A DNA stretch of 64,000 nt from Saccharibacillus alkalitolerans (GCF_011090185.1 NZ_JAAFGS010000004.1:372001-436000); one strand, 5' to 3'; positions 25,452-34,001 are shown, numbered from the stretch's first letter. Notes: generated by a model from the letters alone, not told the origin. A program made the numbers and translations.

Positions 25452-26741
25452 ATGGCAGCACAGAAACGCAAAATCATCCTCCCTCTATTGGGCGCGGGAA
25501 TATTGACGGCGGGAATCGCGATGGGAGCCGGACTATCCGGACAGGATACGGCGGAAGCGGCCGGACGATCGAAGCCGGCACCGGCGGCGGCTTCCTCCCT
25601 CCCGGCCTCTCCCTCTTCCTTCACGGCAGCGGCGGGAAACGAAGCCAAGACGGAAGCGGAATTCGTGCGGCTGCAGCAGATCCGCTTCCTGAACGCGACG
25701 ACGGGCTGGATGGTCCGCTCGGGCGATTCGGACGCGGACCGGCAGCCGCTTCGGCTGCTGACGACGCATGACAGCGGACGCAGTTGGAGCGAGCAGCGGC
25801 TTCCGGGCCAATATGCGGCCGGACTCGGCCTGTCGAGCGCGAAAGCCGGCTGGGCTCTCGTCTATGACGGAGCATCGGAAAAATCGGGAACGGTGAGCTA
25901 CTCCCGGGCCCGCCTTCTGCATACGAAGGATAGCGGACGAACCTGGCAGACGCAGTGGAGCCGAGCCGTCTCCTATACGGAGGAATTCCCGACGAAAAAC
26001 AATCTGGTCGCGACCGGCGGCACCGGCGCCTATGCGCTTGTCGGCGGCAGACTGCTGATTACGCACGACGGAAGCGCCTGGTCCGAAGCGCCGCTGGGCT
26101 ACCCGGAATTCGAACCGCAGCATGTTTCCTTCGCCGACGCGAAGAACGGCTGGGTATCGGGCACGATGCCGCCTTTCAAAGGGGCGGTCGACGCCAAAGA
26201 CGTCGTCGTGCTGCATACTTCGGACGGCGGGAAGACATGGAAAAAACAGCTGGCCGCCGGTCCGACCGACGAGGAAAACAGCGACAGCAGCGGACTCCGC
26301 AGCGCCGCGCTCGATTTTCCGGACGCCAAGACGGGCTTCCTGCTGACCGACGATCCCAGCATGATGGCGGGCGACCTGTACCGTACGACGGACGGCGGCA
26401 AAAAGTGGACCAAAGTCCACGCCAAGCTGCGCAGCCATCGGCCGCTCTTGACGGGCATGGACTTTGTCGACGCACAAAAAGGCTGGATCTTCGCTTCGCC
26501 CGGAGCCGGTCCCGTGGAAGGCGGCCTGTTGATGACCCGCGACGGAGGCAAAACGTTCGTCAACGGCACGGAAGCGGGATACGATGTCGATTTCGCCCAG
26601 CGCTTCGCCGGCGGGAAGGGCTATGCGGCAGGCAGCATGGCCGACGGACAAAATTACCTGACCCGCACGCTCGACGACGGCAAGACCTGGGAGATCATCT
26701 ATCCGGCTTCCTCGGCCGGCGATGCGGACGCGAAATCATAA
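25452..26741 (+). CDS. Exported BNR/Asp-box beta-propeller protein (YCF48-like)
   Basis: Secreted or surface protein, 429 residues. Signal peptide about 1-37 (LLGAGILTAGIAMGAGLSG then TAEAAG), followed by an Ala/Ser/Pro linker. At least seven Asp-box motifs of the form S/T-x-D-x-G-x-T/S-W recur (THDSGRSW, TKDSGRTW, TSDGGKTW, TTDGGKKW, TRDGGKTF, TLDDGKTW and a weaker THDGSAW), the sign of a sialidase-like propeller. The phrases GWMVRSG, GWALVYDG, GWVSGTMPP and GWIFASPG mark the same blades. No catalytic sialidase residues are evident, so it is more likely a scaffold or binding protein. Monocistronic with a strong terminator. Confidence 0.8.
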   Translation: MAAQKRKIILPLLGAGILTAGIAMGAGLSGQDTAEAAGRSKPAPAAASSLPASPSSFTAAAGNEAKTEAEFVRLQQIRFLNATTGWMVRSGDSDADRQPLRLLTTHDSGRSWSEQRLPGQYAAGLGLSSAKAGWALVYDGASEKSGTVSYSRARLLHTKDSGRTWQTQWSRAVSYTEEFPTKNNLVATGGTGAYALVGGRLLITHDGSAWSEAPLGYPEFEPQHVSFADAKNGWVSGTMPPFKGAVDAKDVVVLHTSDGGKTWKKQLAAGPTDEENSDSSGLRSAALDFPDAKTGFLLTDDPSMMAGDLYRTTDGGKKWTKVHAKLRSHRPLLTGMDFVDAQKGWIFASPGAGPVEGGLLMTRDGGKTFVNGTEAGYDVDFAQRFAGGKGYAAGSMADGQNYLTRTLDDGKTWEIIYPASSAGDADAKS

Positions 26742-26827
26742 ATTTCAGGCATGCGTCATCTTCCGTACGCCGTATGCCGTACGCTTCGCGAATAAAGGGA
26801 GCCGGATACCGGTTCCCCGAAATGCTC

Positions 26828-26866
26828 AAGACCCCCGAGCCTGAAGCGGCTCGGGGGTCTTTTTTC
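26828..26866 (+). terminator. Terminator of the propeller-protein gene
   Basis: Fourteen-bp stem (26828-26841 with 26848-26861), six-base loop, then a T run to 26866. Confidence 0.93.
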
Positions 26867-26960
26867 GGCAGCGGCTCCGACGGATCGTCCGGCTTCGCAG
26901 GCCGGCAGGCCGCATCCTACGCTCCTTGAAGCCTAAAGGCTTGGCGGATTGGCGGGTTGC

Positions 26961-27659
26961 CTACCGCCACTCCACCACTTCGGAAGCGGCGCGCCGCGTC
27001 TTCGCCGGCGCCTCGCCGGCCCGGTAGCCGAAAGCGGCCATGCACGCCAGGCCGAAGCGGCCCGCGTCCATCAGTCCCTCTTCGGTCAACACGCGCTCCA
27101 CTTCGTGCTTGACGAAGCCTTCCATCGGACAGGAATCGATGCCGATCATCGCGGCGGCGGTCATCATGTTGCCGAGCGCCAGATACGTCTGGCGGCAGGC
27201 CCATTCGAACATGGCGCGCTCGTTGCCCTGCAGCGCGAAACCGGTGCGCAGAAACGTGTCGTACGTCCCGCGCTTCATCTCGGCGATGTCCGGCGGCAGC
27301 TTCTGCACCTCGTTCAGCATGTACGAGATATAATCCGAGTCCGCGACCATCTCGTGGGGCAGACGCGCCAGCACGAGCATCGCATGACTGGCCGAAGCCA
27401 GCTGGCGGCGTGCCCCGCCGGCATGCGCCGCAATCTTCTCCCGAAGTTCCGGGTTCTGCACGACGACGAATTTCCACGGCTCGAAACCGTAAGAACTCGG
27501 CGAGAGGCGCCCGGATTCCAGAATGAAATCGAAATCTTCCGAAGAAATTTTGCGCCCGGGATCGAAATCTTTCACGGCGTGACGGAATTGGTAAGCGTCC
27601 AGCAGTCGGCGCTTGATCGAATCGTGAGCCGCCGACTCGGTGTTCATCTGATCGTTCAT
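26961..27659 (-). CDS. NAD(P)H-dependent nitroreductase-family flavoprotein
   Basis: FMN-dependent oxidoreductase of the NfsB-like branch, 232 residues, normally a homodimer reducing nitroaromatics or quinones. The FMN-binding pattern is visible in RLSPSSYGFEPWKFVVVQ (about 51-68), and the later block TAAAMIGIDSCPMEGF is typical of the family; the C-terminus ends in a basic stretch (PAKTRRAASEVVEWR) like the usual FMN phosphate site. Start ATG 27659 with AAGGGG upstream. The gene is convergent with the propeller-protein gene. The physiological substrate is unknown. Confidence 0.88.
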   Translation of the reverse strand: MNDQMNTESAAHDSIKRRLLDAYQFRHAVKDFDPGRKISSEDFDFILESGRLSPSSYGFEPWKFVVVQNPELREKIAAHAGGARRQLASASHAMLVLARLPHEMVADSDYISYMLNEVQKLPPDIAEMKRGTYDTFLRTGFALQGNERAMFEWACRQTYLALGNMMTAAAMIGIDSCPMEGFVKHEVERVLTEEGLMDAGRFGLACMAAFGYRAGEAPAKTRRAASEVVEWR

Positions 27660-27751
27660 TGGAGTTCCCCTTTCCCTGCGTTACGGTATCCCTTCAATTT
27701 TAGCGCACTTCTTCCTCCGGCTCCATGCCCGCGTTCCGCCTGCCCGTCCCG

Positions 27752-29233
27752 TCATGTTTCCTCCGTTCCACGCTTCCCTTTCCGTCTTCGGCTCCACCAT
27801 ACGATCAGCAGCAGAACCGTCCCGCCCAGCACGATGTACAGAAAGATCCGAAGCGAATCGCCCGGTCCGACCATCGCCTCGCTCTCTTCCGCTCTTCCCG
27901 ACACTTCGAGAAGATCGGGAGGCACGAACTGCTCCGCCGTCTCGGGTCCGAGCTCGGCCTGCCCCGGTCCCGTCCCCTCGATCTCCTTACGGGACGCCGA
28001 GATTTCGTACTCCGGCGGCGATTGTCCTTCCGCTCCGTACAACAGCCGATACGGGCCGGTTCCCGTATCCTCGAATACCAGCCGATCGACCCGGTAGCCG
28101 ACCTCGATCGAACGGATGCTCAGCGGCGGATTGCCGCCGTTGACGATGGCAACCCTCGGCTGTTCGCCGCGAATCGGTTCCGCCAAGCGGATTTCCGTAT
28201 CATCGACCTGCTTTCCCGCAATCTCCAGCCGATTAAGCCGATCCGGCGACAGAATCTGGGTGGCGATATCGCTGCCTTTTTCCCGACTCACGTAATACAA
28301 GCGGCTGAAACGATCCGATCCGTCCGCGGCGGAAGCGTTCACCTTAATCCTGTCGATTTTGAGCTTGTCTGCATTATACAGCACAATTTCGGACATCTGC
28401 CCGTCGGGCTCCACATTGAAAGGAAGCTCTTTCGCACGGCGGAACGCGCTGCCGACAACGCTGCCGCCGACGTCAAACAGTATGCCGTCGACAAAGTCGA
28501 CGTTCTCCGCCTCTTTCGGCACGGTCAAGCGGTAATACCCGTAGGTTTCCGAGGCATCCAGCTCGATGATGTTGCGAAACACGCCCTCGCCGGTTGAATA
28601 CAGTTCCCCTTCCGCCGCTTTTTCCCAGCGTTTGCCGTCGTAACTGCCTTCGATTTTCACCGTTTCGAGAACGGAATTATCCGGCAGATCGAATCTCAAG
28701 CGAGTCCCCCGGATCTCTTCGGTTTCTGCGGAAGGCACGACCCGAAAATCGAATACGCTCTCCTCCGCTCCCACGACCCGGGCGATTCGCTCCAGCATGT
28801 AGCCGCGCTTCTCCCCCGGTTCTCCCGTTTCGCCCGAATCCGTGTAATAAGGAACAAAACGTCCCGACGCGTCGGCGATCCGCACGTCGCTCAGATCTTC
28901 CTGCGCCCGTGCGTAAATGTCCGAATCCAGCATCAGCGCTTGATAGCGAGCTCCCTGCTCCGTTTGAATCTGTTTCGAAAACGTCCATACGCCGGACGCC
29001 TGCGCTTCTTCTTCCGCCGGACGGGCGCTTACGGACGCGGCGGACGCCGCGCCGAGCGGTCCTTCGGCTCCGGAAGGCAGGATCGCTCCAATCGCCCCGG
29101 CCAGCAGCAGCGCGCATAATCCGGTACGCGCCGCCCGGCTTCTGCGCCGCTCCGAAGCAGCAGCCTCCGACGGCCGAGCGACTTTTGCGACGCCGTTTCT
29201 ATTATCCGATCCATTTCGCTTCTTTCTCTGCAT
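27752..29233 (-). CDS. Exported DUF3999-like protein with C-terminal membrane anchor
   Basis: Probable surface protein, 493 residues. The start is ATG 29233, because GAGGAGG lies six bases upstream and earlier in-frame starts overlap that box. Signal sequence region about 30-60 (TGLCALLLAGAIGAILPSG), a long extracellular part with beta-rich, discoidin-like segments (VKIEGSYDGKRWEKAAEGEL), and one transmembrane helix near 462-482 followed by a very basic tail (RRRKGKRG). The segment DTGTGPYRLLYGAEG and the overall plan resemble DUF3999 proteins; I am moderately sure of that family. Those are often next to a large DUF2339 membrane protein, which is absent here. Function unknown. Confidence 0.6.
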   Translation of the reverse strand: MQRKKRNGSDNRNGVAKVARPSEAAASERRRSRAARTGLCALLLAGAIGAILPSGAEGPLGAASAASVSARPAEEEAQASGVWTFSKQIQTEQGARYQALMLDSDIYARAQEDLSDVRIADASGRFVPYYTDSGETGEPGEKRGYMLERIARVVGAEESVFDFRVVPSAETEEIRGTRLRFDLPDNSVLETVKIEGSYDGKRWEKAAEGELYSTGEGVFRNIIELDASETYGYYRLTVPKEAENVDFVDGILFDVGGSVVGSAFRRAKELPFNVEPDGQMSEIVLYNADKLKIDRIKVNASAADGSDRFSRLYYVSREKGSDIATQILSPDRLNRLEIAGKQVDDTEIRLAEPIRGEQPRVAIVNGGNPPLSIRSIEVGYRVDRLVFEDTGTGPYRLLYGAEGQSPPEYEISASRKEIEGTGPGQAELGPETAEQFVPPDLLEVSGRAEESEAMVGPGDSLRIFLYIVLGGTVLLLIVWWSRRRKGKRGTEET

Positions 29234-29351
29234 TTTCATCCTCCTCACGGGCCGGCCAATTCGCAGCGCAGCAATCGGTCTGTTCCGTTCATCAACAGGG
29301 TCCTGCCCTTCTTTTACCCGTTTACGCCTTAAACACCGGGAATCCGAGACA

Positions 29352-29380
29352 TTTACTTTGCCGGTAAAAAAGAGTATTCT
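29352..29380 (+). promoter_or_regulatory. Promoter of the MFS-TetR operon
   Basis: TTTACT (29352-29357) and TATTCT (29375-29380) are separated by 17 bases. The predicted start site falls just before or inside the palindrome at 29392-29410. Confidence 0.55.
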
Positions 29381-29391
29381 GATCCATGCAA

Positions 29392-29410
29392 GGATTACAC
29401 AGTGTAAACC
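29392..29410 (+). promoter_or_regulatory. Probable TetR-family operator
   Basis: Palindrome TTACAC-a-GTGTAA (29395-29407) extends with flanking GG/CC pairs to a 19-bp imperfect dyad. It lies at the predicted transcription start, upstream of the MFS gene whose operon also encodes a TetR regulator, so autorepression is the simple reading. Confidence 0.65.
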
Positions 29411-29430
29411 TTAAAAAAGGAGCCCGCCGC

Positions 29431-30657
29431 ATGTCCCCTTCTTCTTCTCCCGAAAAGCCAGCCGCTGTCGGCCTTCCGATGTTCGTGCTGATGCTCAATC
29501 TGTTTATCGCGCTGCTCGGGCAGGGTATGGTCATTCCGATTCTGCCGGATTATTTGAAGCAGTTCGGCGCCGCGGGAACGGCCGCCGGTTATCTGGTCGC
29601 CGCTTTCGGCGCGGCGCAGTTCTTGTTTTCCCCGATCGGCGGGCAGCTGTCCGACCGGTTCGGACGGAAAAAGCTTATCATCGCCGGCCTGTTCCTGACC
29701 GTGATCTCGGATTATTTATTCGCGGTCGGCCATACGCTGACGCTGCTGTACGCCGCACGCTTCATCGGCGGCATGGGGCTCGGCCTGATGGTCCCGTCCG
29801 TCATGGCTTACGTCGCCGACAGCACGACGCCCGACACCCGCGCCAGAGGCATGGGCTATCTCGGCGCGTCGATGAATCTCGGCATGGTGCTCGGCCCCGG
29901 ACTGGGCGGGATCATTGCCGAGTTCGGCATCCGCGTGCCTTATTACTGTGCCGCCGGGCTGGGGCTGCTGGCGACGATCATGTCGCTGCTGCTGCGCGAG
30001 ACGCTGACGCCCGAGCGCAGAGCGGCGGCGCTAAGCGCCGGGAGGACCGGACGCGCGCCGATCGCGCGGCAGGTCGCCGACTCGTTCCGCACGCCGTACT
30101 TCCGCTATCTGCTGCTCGTCCTGGTCATGACGCTCGGACTGGTCAATTACGAAACGGTCTACGCGCTGTTCGTCGAGCAAAAATACGGCTTCGACGCTGG
30201 CCGAATCTCCGTCGTCATCACGCTGGGAGCGGTGATCGGCATCGTCTGCCAGGTATGGCTGCTGGACCGCATGGTTCGCCGCTTCGGCGAGACGAAGCTG
30301 ATCCGTCTCTCGCTGATCGTCACCGCGGCGGCGCTGCTGCTGATGCTCGTCAAGATCAACCTGATTTACCTGCTGGCGGTATCGGCGCTCTTTTTCGCGT
30401 TCAACGCTTTCCTGCGGCCGACCGTCGGCACGCTGATCGCCAACGCCGCCGGAGATCGGCAGGGCTACGCGGCGGGCCTGAACACGACATATACGAGCCT
30501 CGGCAGCATGATCGGCCCTCTCCTCGCCGGCTGGCTGTTTGACTTCCGCTTGAATTCGCCTTATATTTTGGGAGCTGTAATTCTGCTGGCGGCGCTCTTT
30601 CTGACGGGAGAACGCGCCACGGCGCCGGCAAGGAAACGGAAGAGGAACCATGACTGA
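29431..30657 (+). CDS. MFS drug-efflux transporter, Bmr/NorA-like
   Basis: Twelve-helix major facilitator, 408 residues from ATG 29431 (AAAGGAG eight bases upstream; an earlier in-frame ATG has no site). Motif A between helices 2 and 3 reads GGQLSDRFGRKK (about 70-81), and helix 5 carries the antiporter motif C (GASMNLGMVLGPGLGGII), which marks proton-driven exporters of the DHA1 family. The second half reads like Bmr/NorA (NYETVYALFVEQKYGF). It is co-transcribed with a TetR repressor whose start overlaps by eight bases, and an operator lies at the promoter. The likely role is export of a small hydrophobic compound; the substrate is unknown. Confidence 0.88.
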   Translation: MSPSSSPEKPAAVGLPMFVLMLNLFIALLGQGMVIPILPDYLKQFGAAGTAAGYLVAAFGAAQFLFSPIGGQLSDRFGRKKLIIAGLFLTVISDYLFAVGHTLTLLYAARFIGGMGLGLMVPSVMAYVADSTTPDTRARGMGYLGASMNLGMVLGPGLGGIIAEFGIRVPYYCAAGLGLLATIMSLLLRETLTPERRAAALSAGRTGRAPIARQVADSFRTPYFRYLLLVLVMTLGLVNYETVYALFVEQKYGFDAGRISVVITLGAVIGIVCQVWLLDRMVRRFGETKLIRLSLIVTAAALLLMLVKINLIYLLAVSALFFAFNAFLRPTVGTLIANAAGDRQGYAAGLNTTYTSLGSMIGPLLAGWLFDFRLNSPYILGAVILLAALFLTGERATAPARKRKRNHD

Positions 30658-31312
30658 GACCTGGCACCAAAACCGCAAACATCGCAACCGCGCAGAACTG
30701 GTCGCCGCCGGACGGACCTTATTTTTGAGGCGCGCGTTTCCCGGCGTGACGGTCAAAGACGTCTGCGAGCTCGCCGGCATCAGCCGCGTGACCTACTATA
30801 AACACTTCGATTCGATCGACGAGCTCGCGTTCGAAGTGCAGATGGAAGCGCTGGAACATATGGAGAACTTCGTGAAAAAGACCGCGGCCGAAACCCGATG
30901 GGCCGACGGCGCTTCCCTGCTTCGGGCCATGCTCGAGGCGTGGAGCCTTTACGCGGCGCGCAGCCGGGATTACATGAAATTCATCCTGCTGTTCGATCTG
31001 CATTACGATGCCTATCCTCCGGAGAAGGCGCTTCGGGAGCGTTACCGGACGTTTATCCTCGAGAAAAAGGAACGGCATTTCCTCAACGATGCGCTGGAAG
31101 CCGGCATACGCGACGGCTCGCTGCGGCGCGACCTCGATCTGCGCGAGACCGGCGAATTCATTTTTACGGCGATGATGGGCCTGCTGCAAAAACTGAGCCT
31201 CGCCTATGTAACGGATGACGATGCCGGGCATGAAACCTCGGACGACCGGCACCGGAGCATCTCGCGGCGGCTGATCGACACGATTCTCGGCTCGCTGCGA
31301 GGCGAAGCGTAA
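30650..31312 (+). CDS. TetR/AcrR-family transcriptional regulator
   Basis: One-component repressor, 220 residues. The N-terminal helix-turn-helix spans about residues 10-58, with the recognition part VKDVCELAGISRVTYYKHFDS. The ligand-binding helical domain behind it is of normal length. The ATG at 30650 overlaps the last eight bases of the MFS gene, so repressor and pump are made together. It most likely binds the dyad at 29392-29410 and is released by a pump substrate. Confidence 0.9.
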   Translation: MTETWHQNRKHRNRAELVAAGRTLFLRRAFPGVTVKDVCELAGISRVTYYKHFDSIDELAFEVQMEALEHMENFVKKTAAETRWADGASLLRAMLEAWSLYAARSRDYMKFILLFDLHYDAYPPEKALRERYRTFILEKKERHFLNDALEAGIRDGSLRRDLDLRETGEFIFTAMMGLLQKLSLAYVTDDDAGHETSDDRHRSISRRLIDTILGSLRGEA

Positions 31313-31353
31313 TCTCCCGATCAACGAAACGACAAATGCCGCCCGATAATCTT

Positions 31354-31402
31354 CCGGCCCTGCCCTCTTTTTAATAAAGAGAACAGGGCCGGCTTTCTTT
31401 TT
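31354..31402 (+). terminator. Terminator of the MFS-TetR operon
   Basis: Stem ccggccctg (31354-31362) with cagggccgg (31384-31392) and an inner ctcttt/aaagag stem, followed by a T-rich tract. Confidence 0.88.
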
Positions 31403-31441
31403 CCCGCCGCGAACCTATTTATTTTAAATTTTATTTATACT

Positions 31442-31459
31442 TTGTGATATTTATCACAT
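31442..31459 (+). promoter_or_regulatory. Fnr/Rex-like box upstream of the doxX gene
   Basis: TGTGA (31443-31447), six bases, TCACA (31454-31458) in a very A/T-rich stretch 115 bases before the DoxX start. The pattern fits the Bacillus Fnr site (TGTGA-N6-TCAC) and resembles the Rex site (TTGTGAA-N4-TTCACAA). Either would link the gene to oxygen or NADH status. Confidence 0.55.
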
Positions 31460-31572
31460 TTAAAATTTTAGATTTAATTTAAGATAAGGACATGGAAGAG
31501 ATGATCATCAACCAAAGACAAAAAGAGCCGCCTCTAAAGACGACTCAATAAACTTATAGGAGAGTGGAAAGA

Positions 31573-32109
31573 ATGAACAACTGGCTGAGAACCAACAAAG
31601 TGGCAATGTGGCTGCTGACCGTACTGCGCGTATACATCGGCTTGAAGTGGATCGAAGGAGGATGGGGCAAACTGACCGGCGGAGGATTCGACGCTACGGG
31701 CTTCCTGCAGGGCGCTCTGGCGCAGGCGGGCGGCGACCATCCGGCCGTGCAGCCTCTGTGGGCCAACTTCCTGGAACACTTCGCCATCCCGAACGTCGGA
31801 CTGTTCAACGTACTGGTTCCGATCGGCGAATTCGCCGTCGGCTTGGGCCTGATCCTCGGCACGTTCACCACCTTCGCCGCTCTGATGGGCATGGTCATGA
31901 ACTTCGCGTTCCTCTTCTCGGGCACCGTCAGCACCAACCCGTACCTGATCCTGGCTGAAATCTTCATCGTCGTCGCCGCCATGAACGCCGGCAAAATCGG
32001 TCTGGACCGCTGGGTGATCCCTTACCTCAGAGCTCATGTCTGGGGACGCAAAAACAATAAACAAGACGCAGAGAGCGCACCGGGCAGCCGAGCCAAAGCC
32101 ACCGCTTAA
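31573..32109 (+). CDS. DoxX-family membrane protein
   Basis: Four-helix membrane protein, 178 residues from ATG 31573 (an AGGAGA box upstream; a GTG three codons earlier is less well placed). The family pattern LRVYIGLKWIEGGWGKLTGG at the first helix and PIGEFAVGLGLILGTFT at the third is clear. The C-terminus after the last helix is hydrophilic and basic. DoxX relatives take part in thiosulphate oxidation, thiol stress or quinone detoxification; which one applies here is unknown. An Fnr/Rex-like box in the promoter region suggests redox control. Monocistronic with a terminator. Confidence 0.88.
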   Translation: MNNWLRTNKVAMWLLTVLRVYIGLKWIEGGWGKLTGGGFDATGFLQGALAQAGGDHPAVQPLWANFLEHFAIPNVGLFNVLVPIGEFAVGLGLILGTFTTFAALMGMVMNFAFLFSGTVSTNPYLILAEIFIVVAAMNAGKIGLDRWVIPYLRAHVWGRKNNKQDAESAPGSRAKATA

Positions 32110-32148
32110 ACGTCTCTTCTGACCCTTACCCTTGAATAGAAAAGCCCT

Positions 32149-32191
32149 AAAAGATCGCCCCTCGCTCTGAAAAACGAGGAGGCGATCTTTT
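32149..32191 (+). terminator. Terminator of the doxX gene
   Basis: Stem aaaagatcgcc (32149-32159) with ggcgatctttt (32181-32191), extended by a cctcg/cgagg stem inside. The T tract is part of the stem end. Confidence 0.85.
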
Positions 32192-32357
32192 GGTATAAAA
32201 AACCAGGCATATTGAATTATTTTAAGGGAAAATATAGATTTTATACAGTTAATTAGAACAATTCCTTCTATAATGAAAACAAGCTACCAAGCTTAGGCTT
32301 ACGTTCGCGAGAGCGGAGGTCAGTCGACCTATAAAAATACGGAAAGGAGAGATTGGG

Positions 32358-32771
32358 TTGGAAAAATCAAGAGTCGGAATTTCGGTCGGTTTATTGGCTG
32401 CGGGGGTATATTTTCTGGCTATGGTAAACACGACCGCGCTTATCATCGCAGCGGGTTACGTGCTCCTGTTCGAATCGAACGAATGGTTGAAGAAAAGCGC
32501 CCTTAAAGCGGTAGTGGTGGCGATCGCGTTTGCGCTGGTCGCGATGATCGTGCCGCTGGGAAGCAGCATACTGGGAGTCTTCGGCGGCATCGGGGCCTTG
32601 TTCGGCGGCAGCGGTTATTTGGCTTGGCCGCTGGGTCTGAGCTCTATTTTGACCGGCGTCATTAGCGTGGCGCAAATTATCGTCTTGGGGACCCTCGGAC
32701 TGCGCGCGCTTCGTCAGAACGAGTTGAAACTGTCCAAGATCGACGAATTGATCGAGCGTCACGCCGCTTGA
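32358..32771 (+). CDS. Small integral membrane protein, unknown function
   Basis: A 137-residue protein with about four hydrophobic segments (roughly 8-24, 27-40, 48-80 and 85-115) and a charged C-terminal tail predicted to be helical (LRQNELKLSKIDELIERHA). Start codon TTG at 32358, preceded by AAAGGAGA. The tail resembles a short coiled-coil or amphipathic helix, so it may interact with another protein at the membrane. A TATAAT at 32269 and a small hairpin (aggtc/gacct near 32319-32332) lie in the leader. I do not recognise the family. Confidence 0.65.
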   Translation: MEKSRVGISVGLLAAGVYFLAMVNTTALIIAAGYVLLFESNEWLKKSALKAVVVAIAFALVAMIVPLGSSILGVFGGIGALFGGSGYLAWPLGLSSILTGVISVAQIIVLGTLGLRALRQNELKLSKIDELIERHAA

Positions 32772-32847
32772 TTCTGTACAACTAAGCCTTCATACATAAC
32801 GGAGATGCGCGAGCTTAAGGACGCGGACTCCTGTCGGACGACATCGT

Positions 32848-32895
32848 AAGCAGTCTCCCTTGGCCTTATCCGGCAAGCCAGGGAGACTGCTTTCG
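32848..32895 (+). terminator. Terminator of the small membrane-protein gene
   Basis: Stem aagcagtctccc (32848-32859) with gggagactgctt (32881-32892), inner ggc/gcc pairs, then TTTC. It also faces the convergent DUF2812 gene. Confidence 0.8.
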
Positions 32896-32996
32896 TATTG
32901 AAAACGTCGGAAAACGAGATTTCGAATCTTCGCAAAAATGCTCGGTATAACGGCCGTTTTGGCATATCCGGGTCTTGGCTCCGCCGCGGTCTTCCT

Positions 32997-33518
32997 TTAT
33001 TCGTATAAAGCTTCGTCTTTTTTCGCTTTTCGCATCTTCCCCACGTATAGGTACGCCGCCCACAGAAAAGGCAGCGACACGATCGCGTTCGAAAGCACCC
33101 AGCCGATCTCGATTCCGCGTTCCAGGTTGCTCAGCGCGATCGTGACGTTCGCGACGCCGATAAGCCCGTTCATCATCGCGACTCGGCGGTAATGCGAGTG
33201 CAGAGAGTCCCGATCGGTGTAAACGCGAAAAGGCCCTTGGTCCGTTTCGCGCCGAAAATAGGCCCAACGAAAACAACGCGATACGTATTCGGCTCCGCTG
33301 CTTTCCATAAAGTCTATGTAAGAACGGCTGTTTCGGGACAGCGCCGGCACCGCATCGAGCAGCAGCATGCCGTATTCGTGGCTTCCGGGCTTTCCGCGCT
33401 CGAACGTGTACCGTCTCGCTTTGACTTTTTTTAACTGCCAGCCGTCTTTTCCCATTTCGTTCAGCCACTTTTCTTCCTTTTCGTGATCGAAAAACCATTT
33501 GGTCCGCTTCATGATCAT
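32997..33518 (-). CDS. DUF2812-domain membrane protein
   Basis: A 173-residue protein from ATG 33518 (GGGGAG seven bases upstream). The N-terminal DUF2812 region (about 3-110) starts KRTKWFFDHEKEEKWLNEMGKDGWQLKKV and keeps the many aromatic residues of the family. Two hydrophobic segments near 115-135 and 140-158 and a Lys-rich tail follow. DUF2812 proteins are commonly encoded next to a PadR-type repressor, exactly as here, and are thought to be stress-responsive membrane proteins; no biochemical role is known. The gene follows the PadR gene by 77 bases in the same direction. Confidence 0.82.
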   Translation of the reverse strand: MIMKRTKWFFDHEKEEKWLNEMGKDGWQLKKVKARRYTFERGKPGSHEYGMLLLDAVPALSRNSRSYIDFMESSGAEYVSRCFRWAYFRRETDQGPFRVYTDRDSLHSHYRRVAMMNGLIGVANVTIALSNLERGIEIGWVLSNAIVSLPFLWAAYLYVGKMRKAKKDEALYE

Positions 33519-33595
33519 ATCGGCTCTCCCCCCAGTACTCTCAAAATCTTCGGCTTGCGGCCTTTTGCTCGTCGCACGGAGCTTCCTCGTCCGCA

Positions 33596-33919
33596 TCATC
33601 CGCTTCCGAGGATGATCTTCACTCCTTCGGCGGCCAGTTCCTGAAGACGTTCGAGCTCGGCCGCCGCTATTCGGCGGCCCTCGTCCGTAATCGAATATTC
33701 TTTTTTCCGGCTTTCCGATTCCGGTCCGAACGGCTCGATCCACCCCTTCTCCGTCATATTCTTCAAGGCTCCATATAGGGTGCCCGGCCCCATATTGACC
33801 CTCTCTCGGCTCATCTCCCGCACCGTCTGCATGATGCCGTAGCCGTGCCGCGGTTCGTGCAGAGCCAGCAGAATGTAGTACGCAGCCTCCGTGAGAGGCT
33901 GACTGTCCCGATTTTCCAA
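33596..33919 (-). CDS. PadR-family transcriptional regulator
   Basis: Winged-helix repressor, 107 residues, of the short PadR class. I take the TTG at 33919, eight bases after GGGAGGAGG; an ATG at 33961 would lie inside the operator and lacks a site. The N-terminus then reads ENRDSQPLTEAAYYILLALHEP, the normal family start, and the wing region is TLYGALKNMTEKGWIEPF. It should control its own promoter and the downstream DUF2812 gene. Three copies of ATATCG-N5-CGATAT surround the promoter at 33938-34001. Confidence 0.88.
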   Translation of the reverse strand: MENRDSQPLTEAAYYILLALHEPRHGYGIMQTVREMSRERVNMGPGTLYGALKNMTEKGWIEPFGPESESRKKEYSITDEGRRIAAAELERLQELAAEGVKIILGSG

Positions 33920-33937
33920 GCGTCGATCCTCCTCCCA

Positions 33938-34001
33938 ATATCGCCAAGCGATATATCGCATGACGATATAATAACACGAACTATATCGCCTGTCGATATA
34001 G
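33938..34001 (-). promoter_or_regulatory. PadR promoter with three inverted-repeat operators
   Basis: Minus-strand promoter TCGACA (plus-strand 33991-33996), 17 bases, TATTAT (33968-33973). Three inverted repeats ATATCG-N5-CGATAT lie at 33938-33954, 33953-33969 and, extended to eight-base arms, 33981-34001. One covers the -35 box, and the other two lie from the -10 region downstream into the ribosome-site region. Confidence 0.8.

Noticed and set aside
31492-31551. 19-codon frame upstream of the doxX gene
   Set aside because: Only a weak AAGG box very close to the ATG; it could be a leader, but the evidence is too thin to call it.
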